From the NCBI RefSeq assembly GCF_005502885.1, contig NZ_SCMR01000012.1:1-64000 (forward strand): a DNA stretch of 64,000 nt. The letters are read 5' to 3'. Position numbers and translations under genes: made by a program. This document shows, one piece after another, positions 32,365 through 41,481 of the stretch (position 1 is the stretch's first letter; every line of letters begins with the position of its first letter). Below the pieces are notes generated by a model. That model did no database searches. It saw only the letters and a list, made by a program, of their open reading frames with translations, and was not told the origin of the DNA. This DNA comes from Microbacterium sp. 2FI. Its GTDB lineage: Bacteria > Actinomycetota > Actinomycetes > Actinomycetales > Microbacteriaceae.

Positions 32365-34139
32365 AGGAGGGCGCCCTCGGGGGGCTCGACGACCGGCAGC
32401 TGGAGGCCGTGACGACGCTGCGCGGCCCGGTCGCCGTCCTCGCCGGAGCGGGCACGGGCAAGACCCGCGTGATCACGCACCGCATCGCCCACGGTGTCGA
32501 CACCGGCGCGTACTCGCCCGGGCGCGTCATGGCCGTCACCTTCACGGCGAAGGCGGCAGGAGAGATGCGGGGGCGCCTGCGCGCGCTCGGTGTCGAGGGG
32601 GTCGCTGCCCGCACGTTCCACGCGGCGGCACTGGCTCAGCTCAACTTCTTCTGGCCCACCCTCGGCGGCGACTCGGCTCCCGGAATCGTCGACAACAAGG
32701 TGCGCCTTCTCGCCCACGCGGCCGACGGCATCGGCATCGACCCGGATGTCGCGACGCTGCGCGATGTCGCGAGCGGGATCGAGTGGCGGAAGGTCTCGAT
32801 GCTGAGCATCGAGGAGTACGCCGCGGCCCGCCCCCAGGGTGTCGGACGCTTTGCGGTCGAGCGGGTCGCCGACCTCCACCGCGCCTACGAGAAGCTCAAG
32901 GACGAGCGGCGGCAGCTCGACTTCGAAGACGTGCTGCTCGCGTGCGCCGGCATGCTCGAAGCCGAGCCGCACGTCGCCCGTGCCGTGCACGAGCAGTACC
33001 GACACTTCACGGTGGACGAGTTCCAGGACGTGTCGCCGTTGCAGCACCGCCTGCTCGAGCTCTGGCTCGGCGACCGCCGCGACGTGTGCGTGGTCGGTGA
33101 CGCGAGTCAGACGATCTACTCGTTCGCCGGTGCCGACGCGCGCTTCCTGCTGGAGTTCGGCACGCGCTACGACGACGCGCGGATCGTGCGCCTCGAGACC
33201 AACTATCGATCGGATGCCGCCGTCCTCGCGGTCGCCAACGAGCTCATGCGCGGCCGGCCCGGGGCGCTGCGCCTGTCCGCGGCAGCATCCGCGCCCACGC
33301 CCGAGTCCGCGCCGTCGCCGGATGCGCTGCCGACCGTGACCTCCTTCGCCGACGATCGCGAAGAGGCGCACGGAGTGGCCGCGCGCATCGCGGCGCAGAT
33401 CGCATCGGGCATCGGGCCGCGCCGCATCGCGGTGCTGTACCGCGCACATGCGCAGTCGGCCGAACTCGTCGCGGCGCTCTCGGATCGGGGGATCGCCGCG
33501 ACGGTGCTCGGAGGCAAGCGGTTCTTCGACCTTCCCGAAGTTCGGCAGGCCGTGATGTCGCTGCGCGGCGCGTCCGTCGCGCCGCTGCAGGCCGGCTTCC
33601 TCGACAGCGTGCGCGACGTGCTGCGCTCGCTCGGGCTCACCGATGAGCCCCCGCAGGCCGGCGGAGCGCTCCGGGACTCGTGGGAGGCGCGTGCCGCGAT
33701 CCTGCGCCTCGCGGAAGAGGCTCCCGAGGGCACGTCGCTGCGGGTGTTCACCGACGAGCTGACCGCACGTGCACGGGCGCACGACGAGCCCGCAATGGAG
33801 ACGGTGACCCTCGCGACGCTGCATGCGGCCAAGGGCCTGGAGTGGGATCACGTCCACCTCGTGGGTGTCGCAGAAGGCCTGCTGCCCATCTCGTACGCGA
33901 CGTCCTTCGAGAACATCGACGAGGAGCGGCGCCTCGCCTACGTCGGCATCACGCGCGCCGCGCGCACGCTCTCGATGTCGTGGGCTCGGGGAGCTCGTGA
34001 ACGGCATCCGTCGCGGTTCCTGCGAGAGATCGGCAGCCGCACTCTGCGTGAGGTGGATGCTCCTGCGCGCTCCGCTGGAGCGAGTCGGCGTGCAGGGTCA
34101 CCGAGCGACTCGCCGTCGCGGGCGACACCGCGTCGCTGA
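32361..34139 (+). CDS. uvrD2: UvrD2-type ATP-dependent DNA helicase, short form
   Basis: This 592-residue SF1A helicase unwinds DNA in a 3'-5' direction. Motifs: Walker A LAGAGTGKT (about 28-36), TFTAKAAGEM, motif II VDEFQDVSP, VGDASQTIYSFAGA, LETNYRS, TLHAAKGLEWD and YVGITRAART. The protein stops shortly after the last motif with a Ser/Arg-rich tail, so the HRDC and tetracysteine region of mycobacterial UvrD2 (about 700 residues) is missing. GTG start in the GTGA overlap with nudC. Its last 191 nt overlap the end of the opposite gene. Confidence 0.88.
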   Translation: MKEGALGGLDDRQLEAVTTLRGPVAVLAGAGTGKTRVITHRIAHGVDTGAYSPGRVMAVTFTAKAAGEMRGRLRALGVEGVAARTFHAAALAQLNFFWPTLGGDSAPGIVDNKVRLLAHAADGIGIDPDVATLRDVASGIEWRKVSMLSIEEYAAARPQGVGRFAVERVADLHRAYEKLKDERRQLDFEDVLLACAGMLEAEPHVARAVHEQYRHFTVDEFQDVSPLQHRLLELWLGDRRDVCVVGDASQTIYSFAGADARFLLEFGTRYDDARIVRLETNYRSDAAVLAVANELMRGRPGALRLSAAASAPTPESAPSPDALPTVTSFADDREEAHGVAARIAAQIASGIGPRRIAVLYRAHAQSAELVAALSDRGIAATVLGGKRFFDLPEVRQAVMSLRGASVAPLQAGFLDSVRDVLRSLGLTDEPPQAGGALRDSWEARAAILRLAEEAPEGTSLRVFTDELTARARAHDEPAMETVTLATLHAAKGLEWDHVHLVGVAEGLLPISYATSFENIDEERRLAYVGITRAARTLSMSWARGARERHPSRFLREIGSRTLREVDAPARSAGASRRAGSPSDSPSRATPRR

Positions 34140-34803
34140 GGAGCCGCGAGGCCACGATCCCGGCCTCGCACACGACCGCGGCATCGACCGGGTCTGCTGC
34201 ACGCCCGACGAGCTGCGCGGCGAGCATCGGCCACGCCGGATCGGCATCGCGCCGATGCGCGGCATCGCACGCCAGGCACGGCGTCTGCCCGGGGATGACG
34301 AACGGGCCGACCTGTGCCCCGCGGCCGGTGAGGAGGATCGGCAGGTGACGGATGTCGCCCGCCATGAGGGCCGCCGCACGCCGAGGCTCGATCAGGTGGT
34401 GGGCGACGACCACGACGGGGGCAGCATCCGCGCCTCGCTCGCCCTCCTCGTGGCCGGATACCACCTCGGTGCCGCCCGCGACGAGCGCGGCGATGAGGGC
34501 ATCTCTCGCCACACGGGGGAAATCGTCGGGCACCTCGAGCACGACACGCGCCGGCGCCGCCGGCCGGTGCGCCGCGAGGGCGGGGCGCAGGTCGTCGAGA
34601 AGGGCGAGAGCATCGGCCGAGGATGCCCCGGCGGCCACTGCGATCGCGTCGAAGGCGTCGTCGGGGATGCCGTGCTCGAGCCTGCGGACCAGGCGCTGCT
34701 GCCAGGGTTCGGGGTCGGCGATCACGGCGACGGGATCGGCGCCGAACTGCATCGTGGTGGCCGTCCGCCACAGCGGAGGGTGGGCGGGATCCAGGCGCAG
34801 CAT
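33949..34803 (-). CDS. ThiF/TOMM leader-binding (cyclodehydratase-like) protein
   Basis: The 284-residue product begins LRLDPAHPPLWRTATTMQFG and contains VIPGQTPCLACDAAHRRDADPAWPML and a late HPPHAECGC motif. These match the actinobacterial family annotated as TOMM precursor leader peptide-binding or bacteriocin cyclodehydratase, related to the E1-like ThiF fold with a CxxC and a terminal CGC for zinc. No precursor peptide or YcaO gene is nearby. ATG 34803 is chosen to match the family N-terminus and has CACAAT 6 nt upstream; a longer ATG at 34848 exists. The C-terminal 60 codons, some beyond CGC, run over the end of uvrD2 on the other strand. Confidence 0.65.
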   Translation of the reverse strand: MLRLDPAHPPLWRTATTMQFGADPVAVIADPEPWQQRLVRRLEHGIPDDAFDAIAVAAGASSADALALLDDLRPALAAHRPAAPARVVLEVPDDFPRVARDALIAALVAGGTEVVSGHEEGERGADAAPVVVVAHHLIEPRRAAALMAGDIRHLPILLTGRGAQVGPFVIPGQTPCLACDAAHRRDADPAWPMLAAQLVGRAADPVDAAVVCEAGIVASRLLSDAVSPATASRSVTLHADSLQRSAQEHPPHAECGCRSLAGTATDAVHELPEPTTSRACARRA

Positions 34804-34898
34804 GCAGCGATTGTGTCTCGCGACGAGCTGGCGGACGCCGCTTTCCACAGGCCGCGGCGCATCCGGCGAGGATCGTGCGGCCTGGGGAGGAGGCGGCG

Positions 34899-36308
34899 TC
34901 AGACCGGTCGCTGGTCCTCAGGGTCGGTGTCGGCGTCCCCGTCGTCGGCACCGGGTTCGCCCTCGCCCGACTCGCCCGACTCGGGCGCCTCGCCGGAGAG
35001 AAGCCGCGCGAGCGCGTCGTCGAACTCGTCCCGCACGGGCTCCTCGCCGCGGGCGCGGGCCTCCAAGCGGGCGACGAGCGCAGCCGGGTCGTCGATGTCG
35101 TCGGCGCCCGGCATCAGGTCGGGGTAGTCCCACAGAGCGTCGCGCGCGGCCGGACCGACCGCATCCGTCACGGCACGCCACATCGCAGCAGCCTCGCGCA
35201 TGCGCCGGGGGCGGAGCTCGAGCCCCACGAGCGATCCGAGGGCGCGTTCGGCGGGGCCGCCCACCGCACGCCGCCGCCGCACCGCCTCGGCGATGCGGTC
35301 GGCCGACGGCAGACGCGAGGTCGCCTCGGCGGTCACGACGTCGACCCAGCCTTCGATCGTGGCGAGGAGGTTCTCGAGCCGCGCGAGTGCGGCATCCTGC
35401 GCCTCCGACCGCGCCGGCAGCAGCGCACCGCTTTCGAGGGCCTTGCGCAGCTCTTCGGGCTCCGACGGATCGAATCGCGAGGCGAGTTCTTCGAGGGCGT
35501 CGGTGTCGACGTGAACGCCCCGCGCGAAGTCGGTGATCTGCGAGATCACGTGCAGGCGCAACCAGCGCGCATGGCGGAACAGACGCGCATGGGCGAGTTC
35601 CCGGGTCGCGACGTACAGCGCGAGCTGGTCGTCCGGCACCTCGAGGTCGCGGCCGAAGTCGGCGAAATTCTGGGGCAGGATCGCCGCCTCGCCGTCGGGC
35701 ATGAGCGGGATGCCGACATCACCGCCGCTGACGACCTCCTTCGAGAGGCTGCCGACGACCTGTCCGAGCTGCGATGCGAAGAGCGACCCGCCCACGGTCC
35801 GCATGAGGCGGCCGGCGCCCTGCACGAGTCCCTGCATGTCTTCGGGTGCCTGTTCGCTGAGCGCCGCCGTGAGCGCATCGGCGATGCTCGTCGCCACGGG
35901 CTCGGCCAGCTCCTGCCAGACGGGCAGCGTCGCGGTGACCCAACCGCCGCGGGTCATCGTGGTCGGCGGCGTCGCGAGCTCCGAGATCGTCGTCGCCTCG
36001 CTCAGCCACAGCGTCGCCAGTGCGAATGCCTGATCGAGATCCGTCCGCTGGCCCGCGGTCACGCCGAGCCCGTCCTGATTGGCGATGTGCAGCGCCTGCC
36101 GTTCGGCCATCTCCCACGAGATGCCCCCATCGCCGCCGCCGGCGAAGGCGCCTTGCAGATGCTGCATGACGGTCTGCATCATCGCGGGATCGATGTTCAT
36201 CCCCGAAAGCTGCGAGAGCTGCTCGGGATCAAGCTCTGCACCACCGCCGAACAGCTGCCGGATCAGCTCCTGGAACTCTTCTTCAGGGCTGCGCTCGTCG
36301 TCTGCCAC
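34899..36308 (-). CDS. zinc-dependent metalloprotease family protein (DUF2342-type)
   Basis: This 469-residue cytosolic protein matches the actinobacterial family named putative hydrolase or zinc-dependent metalloprotease (as I recall, Rv3195 in mycobacteria). It has a Gly-rich N-terminus (AFAGGGDGG), GGSLFASQLGQVVGSLSKEV, the candidate metal helix ATRELAHARLFRHARWLR, and a long helical C-terminus with an acidic tail. The candidate helix lacks a textbook HExxH (it reads RELAHARLF), so proteolysis is a family label, not a sequence proof. GTG start; it is divergent from the PDZ/Lon-like gene and upstream of the ThiF-like gene on the same strand. Confidence 0.8.
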   Translation of the reverse strand: MADDERSPEEEFQELIRQLFGGGAELDPEQLSQLSGMNIDPAMMQTVMQHLQGAFAGGGDGGISWEMAERQALHIANQDGLGVTAGQRTDLDQAFALATLWLSEATTISELATPPTTMTRGGWVTATLPVWQELAEPVATSIADALTAALSEQAPEDMQGLVQGAGRLMRTVGGSLFASQLGQVVGSLSKEVVSGGDVGIPLMPDGEAAILPQNFADFGRDLEVPDDQLALYVATRELAHARLFRHARWLRLHVISQITDFARGVHVDTDALEELASRFDPSEPEELRKALESGALLPARSEAQDAALARLENLLATIEGWVDVVTAEATSRLPSADRIAEAVRRRRAVGGPAERALGSLVGLELRPRRMREAAAMWRAVTDAVGPAARDALWDYPDLMPGADDIDDPAALVARLEARARGEEPVRDEFDDALARLLSGEAPESGESGEGEPGADDGDADTDPEDQRPV

Positions 36309-36345
36309 CTCTGCCGCCTTTCAGCCGGTTCATGACGTCGCGCTC

Positions 36346-36352
36346 TACGCTA
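36346..36352. promoter_or_regulatory. overlapping divergent -10 boxes
   Basis: TACGCT (36346-36351, plus) and TAGCGT (36352-36347, minus) share five base pairs. They would serve the PDZ protease (about 76-nt leader) and the metalloprotease-family gene (about 32-nt leader). Confidence 0.45.
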
Positions 36353-36433
36353 GTGGCAGCATCCATCGCACTCCCCGGCAGGGACCAGAACGCCTTACGC
36401 CGGTCGCGAACGACCAGGCAGAGAAGAGTCCCC

Positions 36434-37558
36434 GTGGCGCTGTTCGACGAGAACGTCACCGTGTCGCCGCCCCCGCGGCGCCCGATGCCCCGCGGGCTGC
36501 TCGCGGGGATCTGGGCGCTGTCGGTCGCTCTGGTGGTGCTGCTCGCGATCACCTTCCTGCCGACTTCGTACGTGATCCAGCGCCCCGGGCCGGTCTACAA
36601 CACGCTGGGCTCCGCCACGGCAGCCGACGGCACCGAGGTGCCGCTGATCTCGATCGAAGGAGCCTCGACCTACGAGACGGCGGGGGCTCTGGACCTCCTG
36701 ACCGTGCAGGTCGTGGGCAACCGCGAGCGGACGCCGTCGTGGTTCGAGCTCGCCGTCGCGTGGTTCGACCCGAGCCGCGCGGTGCTGCCGATCGATGCGG
36801 TCTTCCCCGAGGGGCAGAGCACCGAGGAGCGGAACGAGGAGAGCGCTGCGCTGATGGTCGACTCGCAGAACGAGGCGACGGCGGCGGCCCTCACGGAACT
36901 CGGCTACGACGTCGGGGCGCAGCTCGTGGTCTACTCGCTCGTCGACGACTCGGCCGCGACCGGCGTACTGGAAGAGGGCGACGTCATCCTCGAGGCGAAC
37001 GGCGCCGCGGTGGCCGATGCCGCGGGCCTCCGCGAGATCGTGAACGACGCCGACGGCGCGCCGATCGAGCTGCTCATCGTGCGCGACGGCGAGGCCGAGA
37101 CCGTCTCGGTGACGCCGAAGCAGACCGAGGTGGACGGCGAGCAGACGTGGCTTCTCGGCATCACGCTCATGGTCGACTACGACTTCCCGATCGACGTCAC
37201 GATCCAGCTCAACAACGTCGGCGGGCCCAGCGCCGGCATGATGTTCGCGCTCGGCATCATCGACACCCTGACGCCCGGCGAACTGAACGCCGGCGAGACG
37301 GTCGCCGGAACCGGCACCATCACGGCGGCCGGCGAGGTCGGGGCCATCGGCGGCATCCGCCAGAAGATGTGGGGTGCGCTGGATGCCGGGGCCGAATGGT
37401 TCCTCGCCCCCGAGGCCAACTGCGACGAGGTCATCGGCCACATTCCGGGCGACCTGCAGGTGTTCTCGGTGGCGACGCTCGACGACGCCCTCGATGTCCT
37501 CGAAGCGGTGCGCGAGGACGGCGACCTCGAGGCGCTGCCCACCTGCACGGTCCGGTGA
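36434..37558 (+). CDS. membrane-anchored PDZ / Lon-like serine protease (YlbL family)
   Basis: This 374-residue protease of family S16 is anchored by one N-terminal helix (about 21-42) with the rest outside the membrane. A PDZ domain (about 165-235, GVLEEGDVILEANG) precedes the Lon-type domain with the Ser-Lys dyad: S266 in GGPSAGMMFALG and K311 in GIRQKMWGAL. The family start is near VALFDEN, so GTG 36434 is chosen although the reading frame extends upstream. The conserved neighbour is UPF0182, as in mycobacteria. Substrates are unknown. Confidence 0.88.
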   Translation: MALFDENVTVSPPPRRPMPRGLLAGIWALSVALVVLLAITFLPTSYVIQRPGPVYNTLGSATAADGTEVPLISIEGASTYETAGALDLLTVQVVGNRERTPSWFELAVAWFDPSRAVLPIDAVFPEGQSTEERNEESAALMVDSQNEATAAALTELGYDVGAQLVVYSLVDDSAATGVLEEGDVILEANGAAVADAAGLREIVNDADGAPIELLIVRDGEAETVSVTPKQTEVDGEQTWLLGITLMVDYDFPIDVTIQLNNVGGPSAGMMFALGIIDTLTPGELNAGETVAGTGTITAAGEVGAIGGIRQKMWGALDAGAEWFLAPEANCDEVIGHIPGDLQVFSVATLDDALDVLEAVREDGDLEALPTCTVR

Positions 37559-37641
37559 CTCCCGCCGATCGTGCCCGAAACGTTGCGCGATTCCGAGAGT
37601 TCGCCCAGGGAGGACAAGGCGGGGGCCGAGATTCCGCCGCC

Positions 37642-37647
37642 TAGGAT
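37642..37647 (+). promoter_or_regulatory. leaderless -10 box of the UPF0182 gene
   Basis: TAGGAT ends 6 nt before GTG 37654. Confidence 0.7.
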
Positions 37648-37653
37648 GGGACG

Positions 37654-40554
37654 GTGACCACGACCTCTGCGCCGACTCCGGCCACGCCCTCCCGATCACG
37701 TCGCATCATCGCGATCTCGCTCGCCATCATCACCGCCCTCGTGGTGGGGTTCTTCGCCTTCGCGAACCTCTACGCCGACTGGCTCTGGTACGACCAGCTG
37801 GGCTTCGACTCGGTGCTGCTGACGCAGTGGGGCGCGCGTGTGGTGATGTTCGTCGTCGGATTCCTCGGCATGGCGGTGCCCGTGTGGCTCGCGATCCAGC
37901 TGGCCTACCGCCTGCGGCCGGTCTACGCGCGACTCAGCTCGCAGCTTGACCGCTACCAGGAGGTCGTCGAGCCCCTGCGCCGCCTCGCGATGTGGGGCAT
38001 CCCGATCTTCTTCGGCTTCTTCGCGGGCTTCGCCGCCTCTGCGCAGTGGGAGACCACCTGGCTGTGGATCAACGGCGTCGCAACCTCGGTGACCGACCCC
38101 CAGTTCGGGCTCGATACGGGGTTCTACCTCTTCGCGATGCCGTTCTACATGTCGCTCGTCGGCTTCGTCTCGGCCGTGCTCCTGATCTGCCTGCTCGTCA
38201 CGGCGCTCGTGGCGTACCTGTACGGCTCGGTCCGTGTCGGCCAGCGCGAGCTCCGCATCTCGAAGGCCGCCCGCATCCAGCTCGCGATCATCGCGGGGCT
38301 GTACCTGCTCCTTCAGGCCGCGAGCCTGTGGCTCGACCGCTATGCGACCCTTGTCGAGCCCGGCGATCGCATCACGGGCCCCGGCTACACCGGCGTCAAC
38401 GCGATCATCCCCGGTCAGACGATCCTCGCGATCGTCGCGGTGCTCGTCGCGATCCTCTTCTTCGTGACCGCGGTCATCGGCCGCTGGCGCTACCCGCTGA
38501 TCGCGACGGCGCTCCTGGTCGTCTCCTCGATCGTGCTCGGCGTCGGCTACCCGTGGGTGGTCAACACTTTCCAGGTGCAGCCCAACCGCTTCACGCTGGA
38601 GGAGGAGTTCTACCAGCGCAACGTCGACATGACCCATGAGGCGTACGGCGTCGAGGGCCTCGACAAGCAGGACTTCACCGCGGTGACGGATGCCGAGGCC
38701 GGCCAGCTGCGCGAGGACGCCGCCACGACCGCCCAGGTGCGCATCATGGACCCGGCGATCATCTCGCCGAACGTGCGCCAGCTCGAGCAGTACCGCTCGT
38801 ACTACCAGTTCCAGGACCCGCTCGACGTCGACCGCTACGAGATCGACGGCGTCTCGCAGGACACCGTCGTCTCGGTGCGCGAACTCAACCTCGAGCAGCT
38901 GGGCGTGGCTGCCGACTGGCAGAACACCGCCGTCGTCTACACCCACGGCTACGGCCTCGTCGCCGCCAAGGGCAACGACCGCACCGGCGAGGGCGACCCG
39001 GTCTTCCTCGAGCGCGGCATCCCCGCCACCGGCTTCCTCTCCGACGAAGAGGACTTCCAGCCGCGTGTCTACTTCGGCGAGTACTCGCCGACGTACTCGA
39101 TCGTCGGTGCGCCGGAGGGCGCGGAAGACGTCGAGCTCGACTACCCGCAGGGCGAGGACGGAGCTTCCGAGACGAAGACGACGTTCGACGGCGACGGCGG
39201 ACCGAGCATCGGCAACGTCTTCAACCGTCTGATCTATGCCCTCAAGTTCCAGGCCGAGCAGATCCTGTTCTCGGACTTCGTGAACGAGGAGTCGCAGATC
39301 CTGTACGACCGCGATCCGCGCGAGCGCGTGCAGAAGGTCGCGCCCTACCTCACGCTCGACAGCGACCCGTATCCGAGCGTCGTCGACGGCCGGATCGTCT
39401 GGATCATCGACGGCTACACGCTGAGCGCGAACTACCCGTACTCGTCGACGATCAGCCTGCAGTCCGCGATCTCTGACTCGAGCAACCCCGCACCGCGGTT
39501 CGCGCTCGACGACATCAACTACATCCGCAACTCCGTCAAGGCCACCGTCGACGCGTATGACGGCTCGGTCACGCTGTACGCGTGGGACGACGAGGACCCG
39601 GTGCTGAAGACGTGGCAGAACGTGTACCCCGCGACCGTCGAGCCGATCAGCGAGATGTCGGCTGACCTGATGGCGCACGTGCGGTATCCCACCGACCTGT
39701 TCAAGGTGCAGCGCACGGTGCTGGGGGTGTACCACGTCGACGACGCGCGTTCGTTCTACCAGAGCGACAACCGCTGGCAGACTCCGAACGACCCGCAGGC
39801 CGACACCCAGCTGCAGCCGCCCTACTACCTGACGATGCAGATGCCGGGACAGGACGACCCGACGTACTCGATGTTCACCTCGTTCATCCCGTCATCGACG
39901 GGGGGGAACGCGCGAAACGTCCTCATGGGCTATCTCGCGGTCGATTCGAACGCCGGCGCCCAGGCGGGCGAGAAGGCGGAGGACTACGGCAAGCTCCGCA
40001 TGCTCGTGATCGATTCCGCGACGACCGTTCCCGGGCCCGGACAGGTGCAGAACACGTTCAACTCCGAGCCCAGCGTGTCGTCGTTCGTCAACATCCTGCA
40101 GCAGGGCCAGTCCGAGGTGCTCAACGGCAATCTGCTGACCCTTCCGGTCGGCGGGGGACTCCTCTACGTCCAGCCGGTGTTCGTCCAGTCCTCGGGTGCC
40201 ACGAAGCTCCCGAAGCTGCAGAAGGTGCTGGTCGCCTTCGGCGACGAGGTGGCGTTCGAGGACACGCTCAACGAGGCGCTCGACGCCATCTTCGGCGGCG
40301 ACTCCGGCGCCTCGGCCGGCGACGGCGATGTGGAGCCGACTCCGGGGCCGACACCCGAGCCGACCGACCCGGGCGAGCCCGAAGAGCCCACCGAGCCCTC
40401 GGACGACTACCAGGCCGCCCTCGCGGACGCCCAGCAGGCGATGATCGATCGGGATGCCGCCCTCAAGGCCGGCGACCTGACGGCCTTCGCCGAGGCCGAC
40501 GAGCGTCTCACCGAGGCGGTGGAGCGGCTCATCGCCCTCGGGATCGAGGAGTAG
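37654..40554 (+). CDS. UPF0182 family integral membrane protein
   Basis: This 966-residue protein has about seven membrane helices in the first 310 residues (including FANLYADWLWYDQLGF, a family hallmark) and a large extracytoplasmic domain from about 320 to 880 (RFTLEEEFYQRNVDMT, YVQPVFVQ). It ends with a Pro/Glu-rich linker (about 890-915) and a short helix. The length matches actinobacterial UPF0182 proteins (about 950-1000). Function is unknown; the gene is constantly next to the PDZ/Lon-like protease, so the protease may act on or with it (inference). Confidence 0.92.
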   Translation: MTTTSAPTPATPSRSRRIIAISLAIITALVVGFFAFANLYADWLWYDQLGFDSVLLTQWGARVVMFVVGFLGMAVPVWLAIQLAYRLRPVYARLSSQLDRYQEVVEPLRRLAMWGIPIFFGFFAGFAASAQWETTWLWINGVATSVTDPQFGLDTGFYLFAMPFYMSLVGFVSAVLLICLLVTALVAYLYGSVRVGQRELRISKAARIQLAIIAGLYLLLQAASLWLDRYATLVEPGDRITGPGYTGVNAIIPGQTILAIVAVLVAILFFVTAVIGRWRYPLIATALLVVSSIVLGVGYPWVVNTFQVQPNRFTLEEEFYQRNVDMTHEAYGVEGLDKQDFTAVTDAEAGQLREDAATTAQVRIMDPAIISPNVRQLEQYRSYYQFQDPLDVDRYEIDGVSQDTVVSVRELNLEQLGVAADWQNTAVVYTHGYGLVAAKGNDRTGEGDPVFLERGIPATGFLSDEEDFQPRVYFGEYSPTYSIVGAPEGAEDVELDYPQGEDGASETKTTFDGDGGPSIGNVFNRLIYALKFQAEQILFSDFVNEESQILYDRDPRERVQKVAPYLTLDSDPYPSVVDGRIVWIIDGYTLSANYPYSSTISLQSAISDSSNPAPRFALDDINYIRNSVKATVDAYDGSVTLYAWDDEDPVLKTWQNVYPATVEPISEMSADLMAHVRYPTDLFKVQRTVLGVYHVDDARSFYQSDNRWQTPNDPQADTQLQPPYYLTMQMPGQDDPTYSMFTSFIPSSTGGNARNVLMGYLAVDSNAGAQAGEKAEDYGKLRMLVIDSATTVPGPGQVQNTFNSEPSVSSFVNILQQGQSEVLNGNLLTLPVGGGLLYVQPVFVQSSGATKLPKLQKVLVAFGDEVAFEDTLNEALDAIFGGDSGASAGDGDVEPTPGPTPEPTDPGEPEEPTEPSDDYQAALADAQQAMIDRDAALKAGDLTAFAEADERLTEAVERLIALGIEE

Positions 40555-40587
40555 CGGGCGCGTGGGTGCTCCCGCGAACCCATCGGG

Positions 40588-41481
40588 TCACGCGGTGAGC
40601 GCCCACCACCAGATGAGCAGCATCGTCACGAGGAATCCGGCGAGCTGGTTGAGCCACAGGAATCGGTCCCACCCGCGGGTCGCGGTCGTCGCGGTGGCGT
40701 CGGTGATCGCACGGTACGGCCATACCGTCACGAGATACGGCACCGCGATCAGCGCAGCGAGGGGTCCCGGCCAGGTCGTCGCGAGCATCACGATGCCCGC
40801 CACGGCGTAGCAGACCAGCGCGAACCGCACGGTCCAACGGGCGCCTCGTGCCGTCGCGATCGATGCGATGCCCGCCTCGCGGTCGGCGACGACGTCCTGC
40901 ACCGCGCCGAACGCGTGCGACGCGATGCCCCACAGTGCGAACGCGACGATGACGGCTGCCAGCTGCCACGTCCAGGTCGCCCCGGTGAGCACCAGCGCAT
41001 ACACGGCGGGCGAGAAGAAGTGGATGCTGCTGGTGACCGAATCCGCGAACGGGCGCTCCTTCAGTCGCAGCGGCGGCGCGCTGTAGAAGACGACGAAGAA
41101 CAGGCTCGCCGCGAGCACCAGCCACGACGCGGGCGATCCGGCGACCACGAGATACACGACGAAAGGCAGGCACAGGAGCCCCGCGGCCCACAGTGTGATG
41201 CGATGCAGGCGCCGGTCGAGCACGGCGCCGTGCGCGCCGCCCTTGCGTGGATTGCGGAGGTCGGATTCGTAGTCGAACACGTCGTTGATGCCGTACATCG
41301 CGAGGTTGTAGGGGATCAGGAAGAAAAGCGTGCCGATCACGAGCGTCGGGTCGACCTCCCGCGTCGTGAGCAGGTACGCCGCGGCGAAGGGATACGCCGT
41401 GTTGATCCAGCTCACGGGACGAGACGACACGAAGAGCTGGCGGGCGACGGCGGCGGGACGCAGCGCCGGGGTCTCGGTCAT
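40588..41481 (-). CDS. crtEb: lycopene elongase (UbiA-type prenyltransferase) CrtEb
   Basis: CrtEb adds dimethylallyl units to both ends of lycopene, making C45 and C50 carotenoids such as flavuxanthin. The 297-residue protein has eight or nine membrane helices and the two Asp-rich motifs of the UbiA superfamily: NDVFDYESD (about 66-74) and VQDVVADREAGI (about 197-208). It is the last gene of the crt operon, with its ATG overlapping the crtYf stop (ATGA). Confidence 0.9.
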   Translation of the reverse strand: MTETPALRPAAVARQLFVSSRPVSWINTAYPFAAAYLLTTREVDPTLVIGTLFFLIPYNLAMYGINDVFDYESDLRNPRKGGAHGAVLDRRLHRITLWAAGLLCLPFVVYLVVAGSPASWLVLAASLFFVVFYSAPPLRLKERPFADSVTSSIHFFSPAVYALVLTGATWTWQLAAVIVAFALWGIASHAFGAVQDVVADREAGIASIATARGARWTVRFALVCYAVAGIVMLATTWPGPLAALIAVPYLVTVWPYRAITDATATTATRGWDRFLWLNQLAGFLVTMLLIWWWALTA

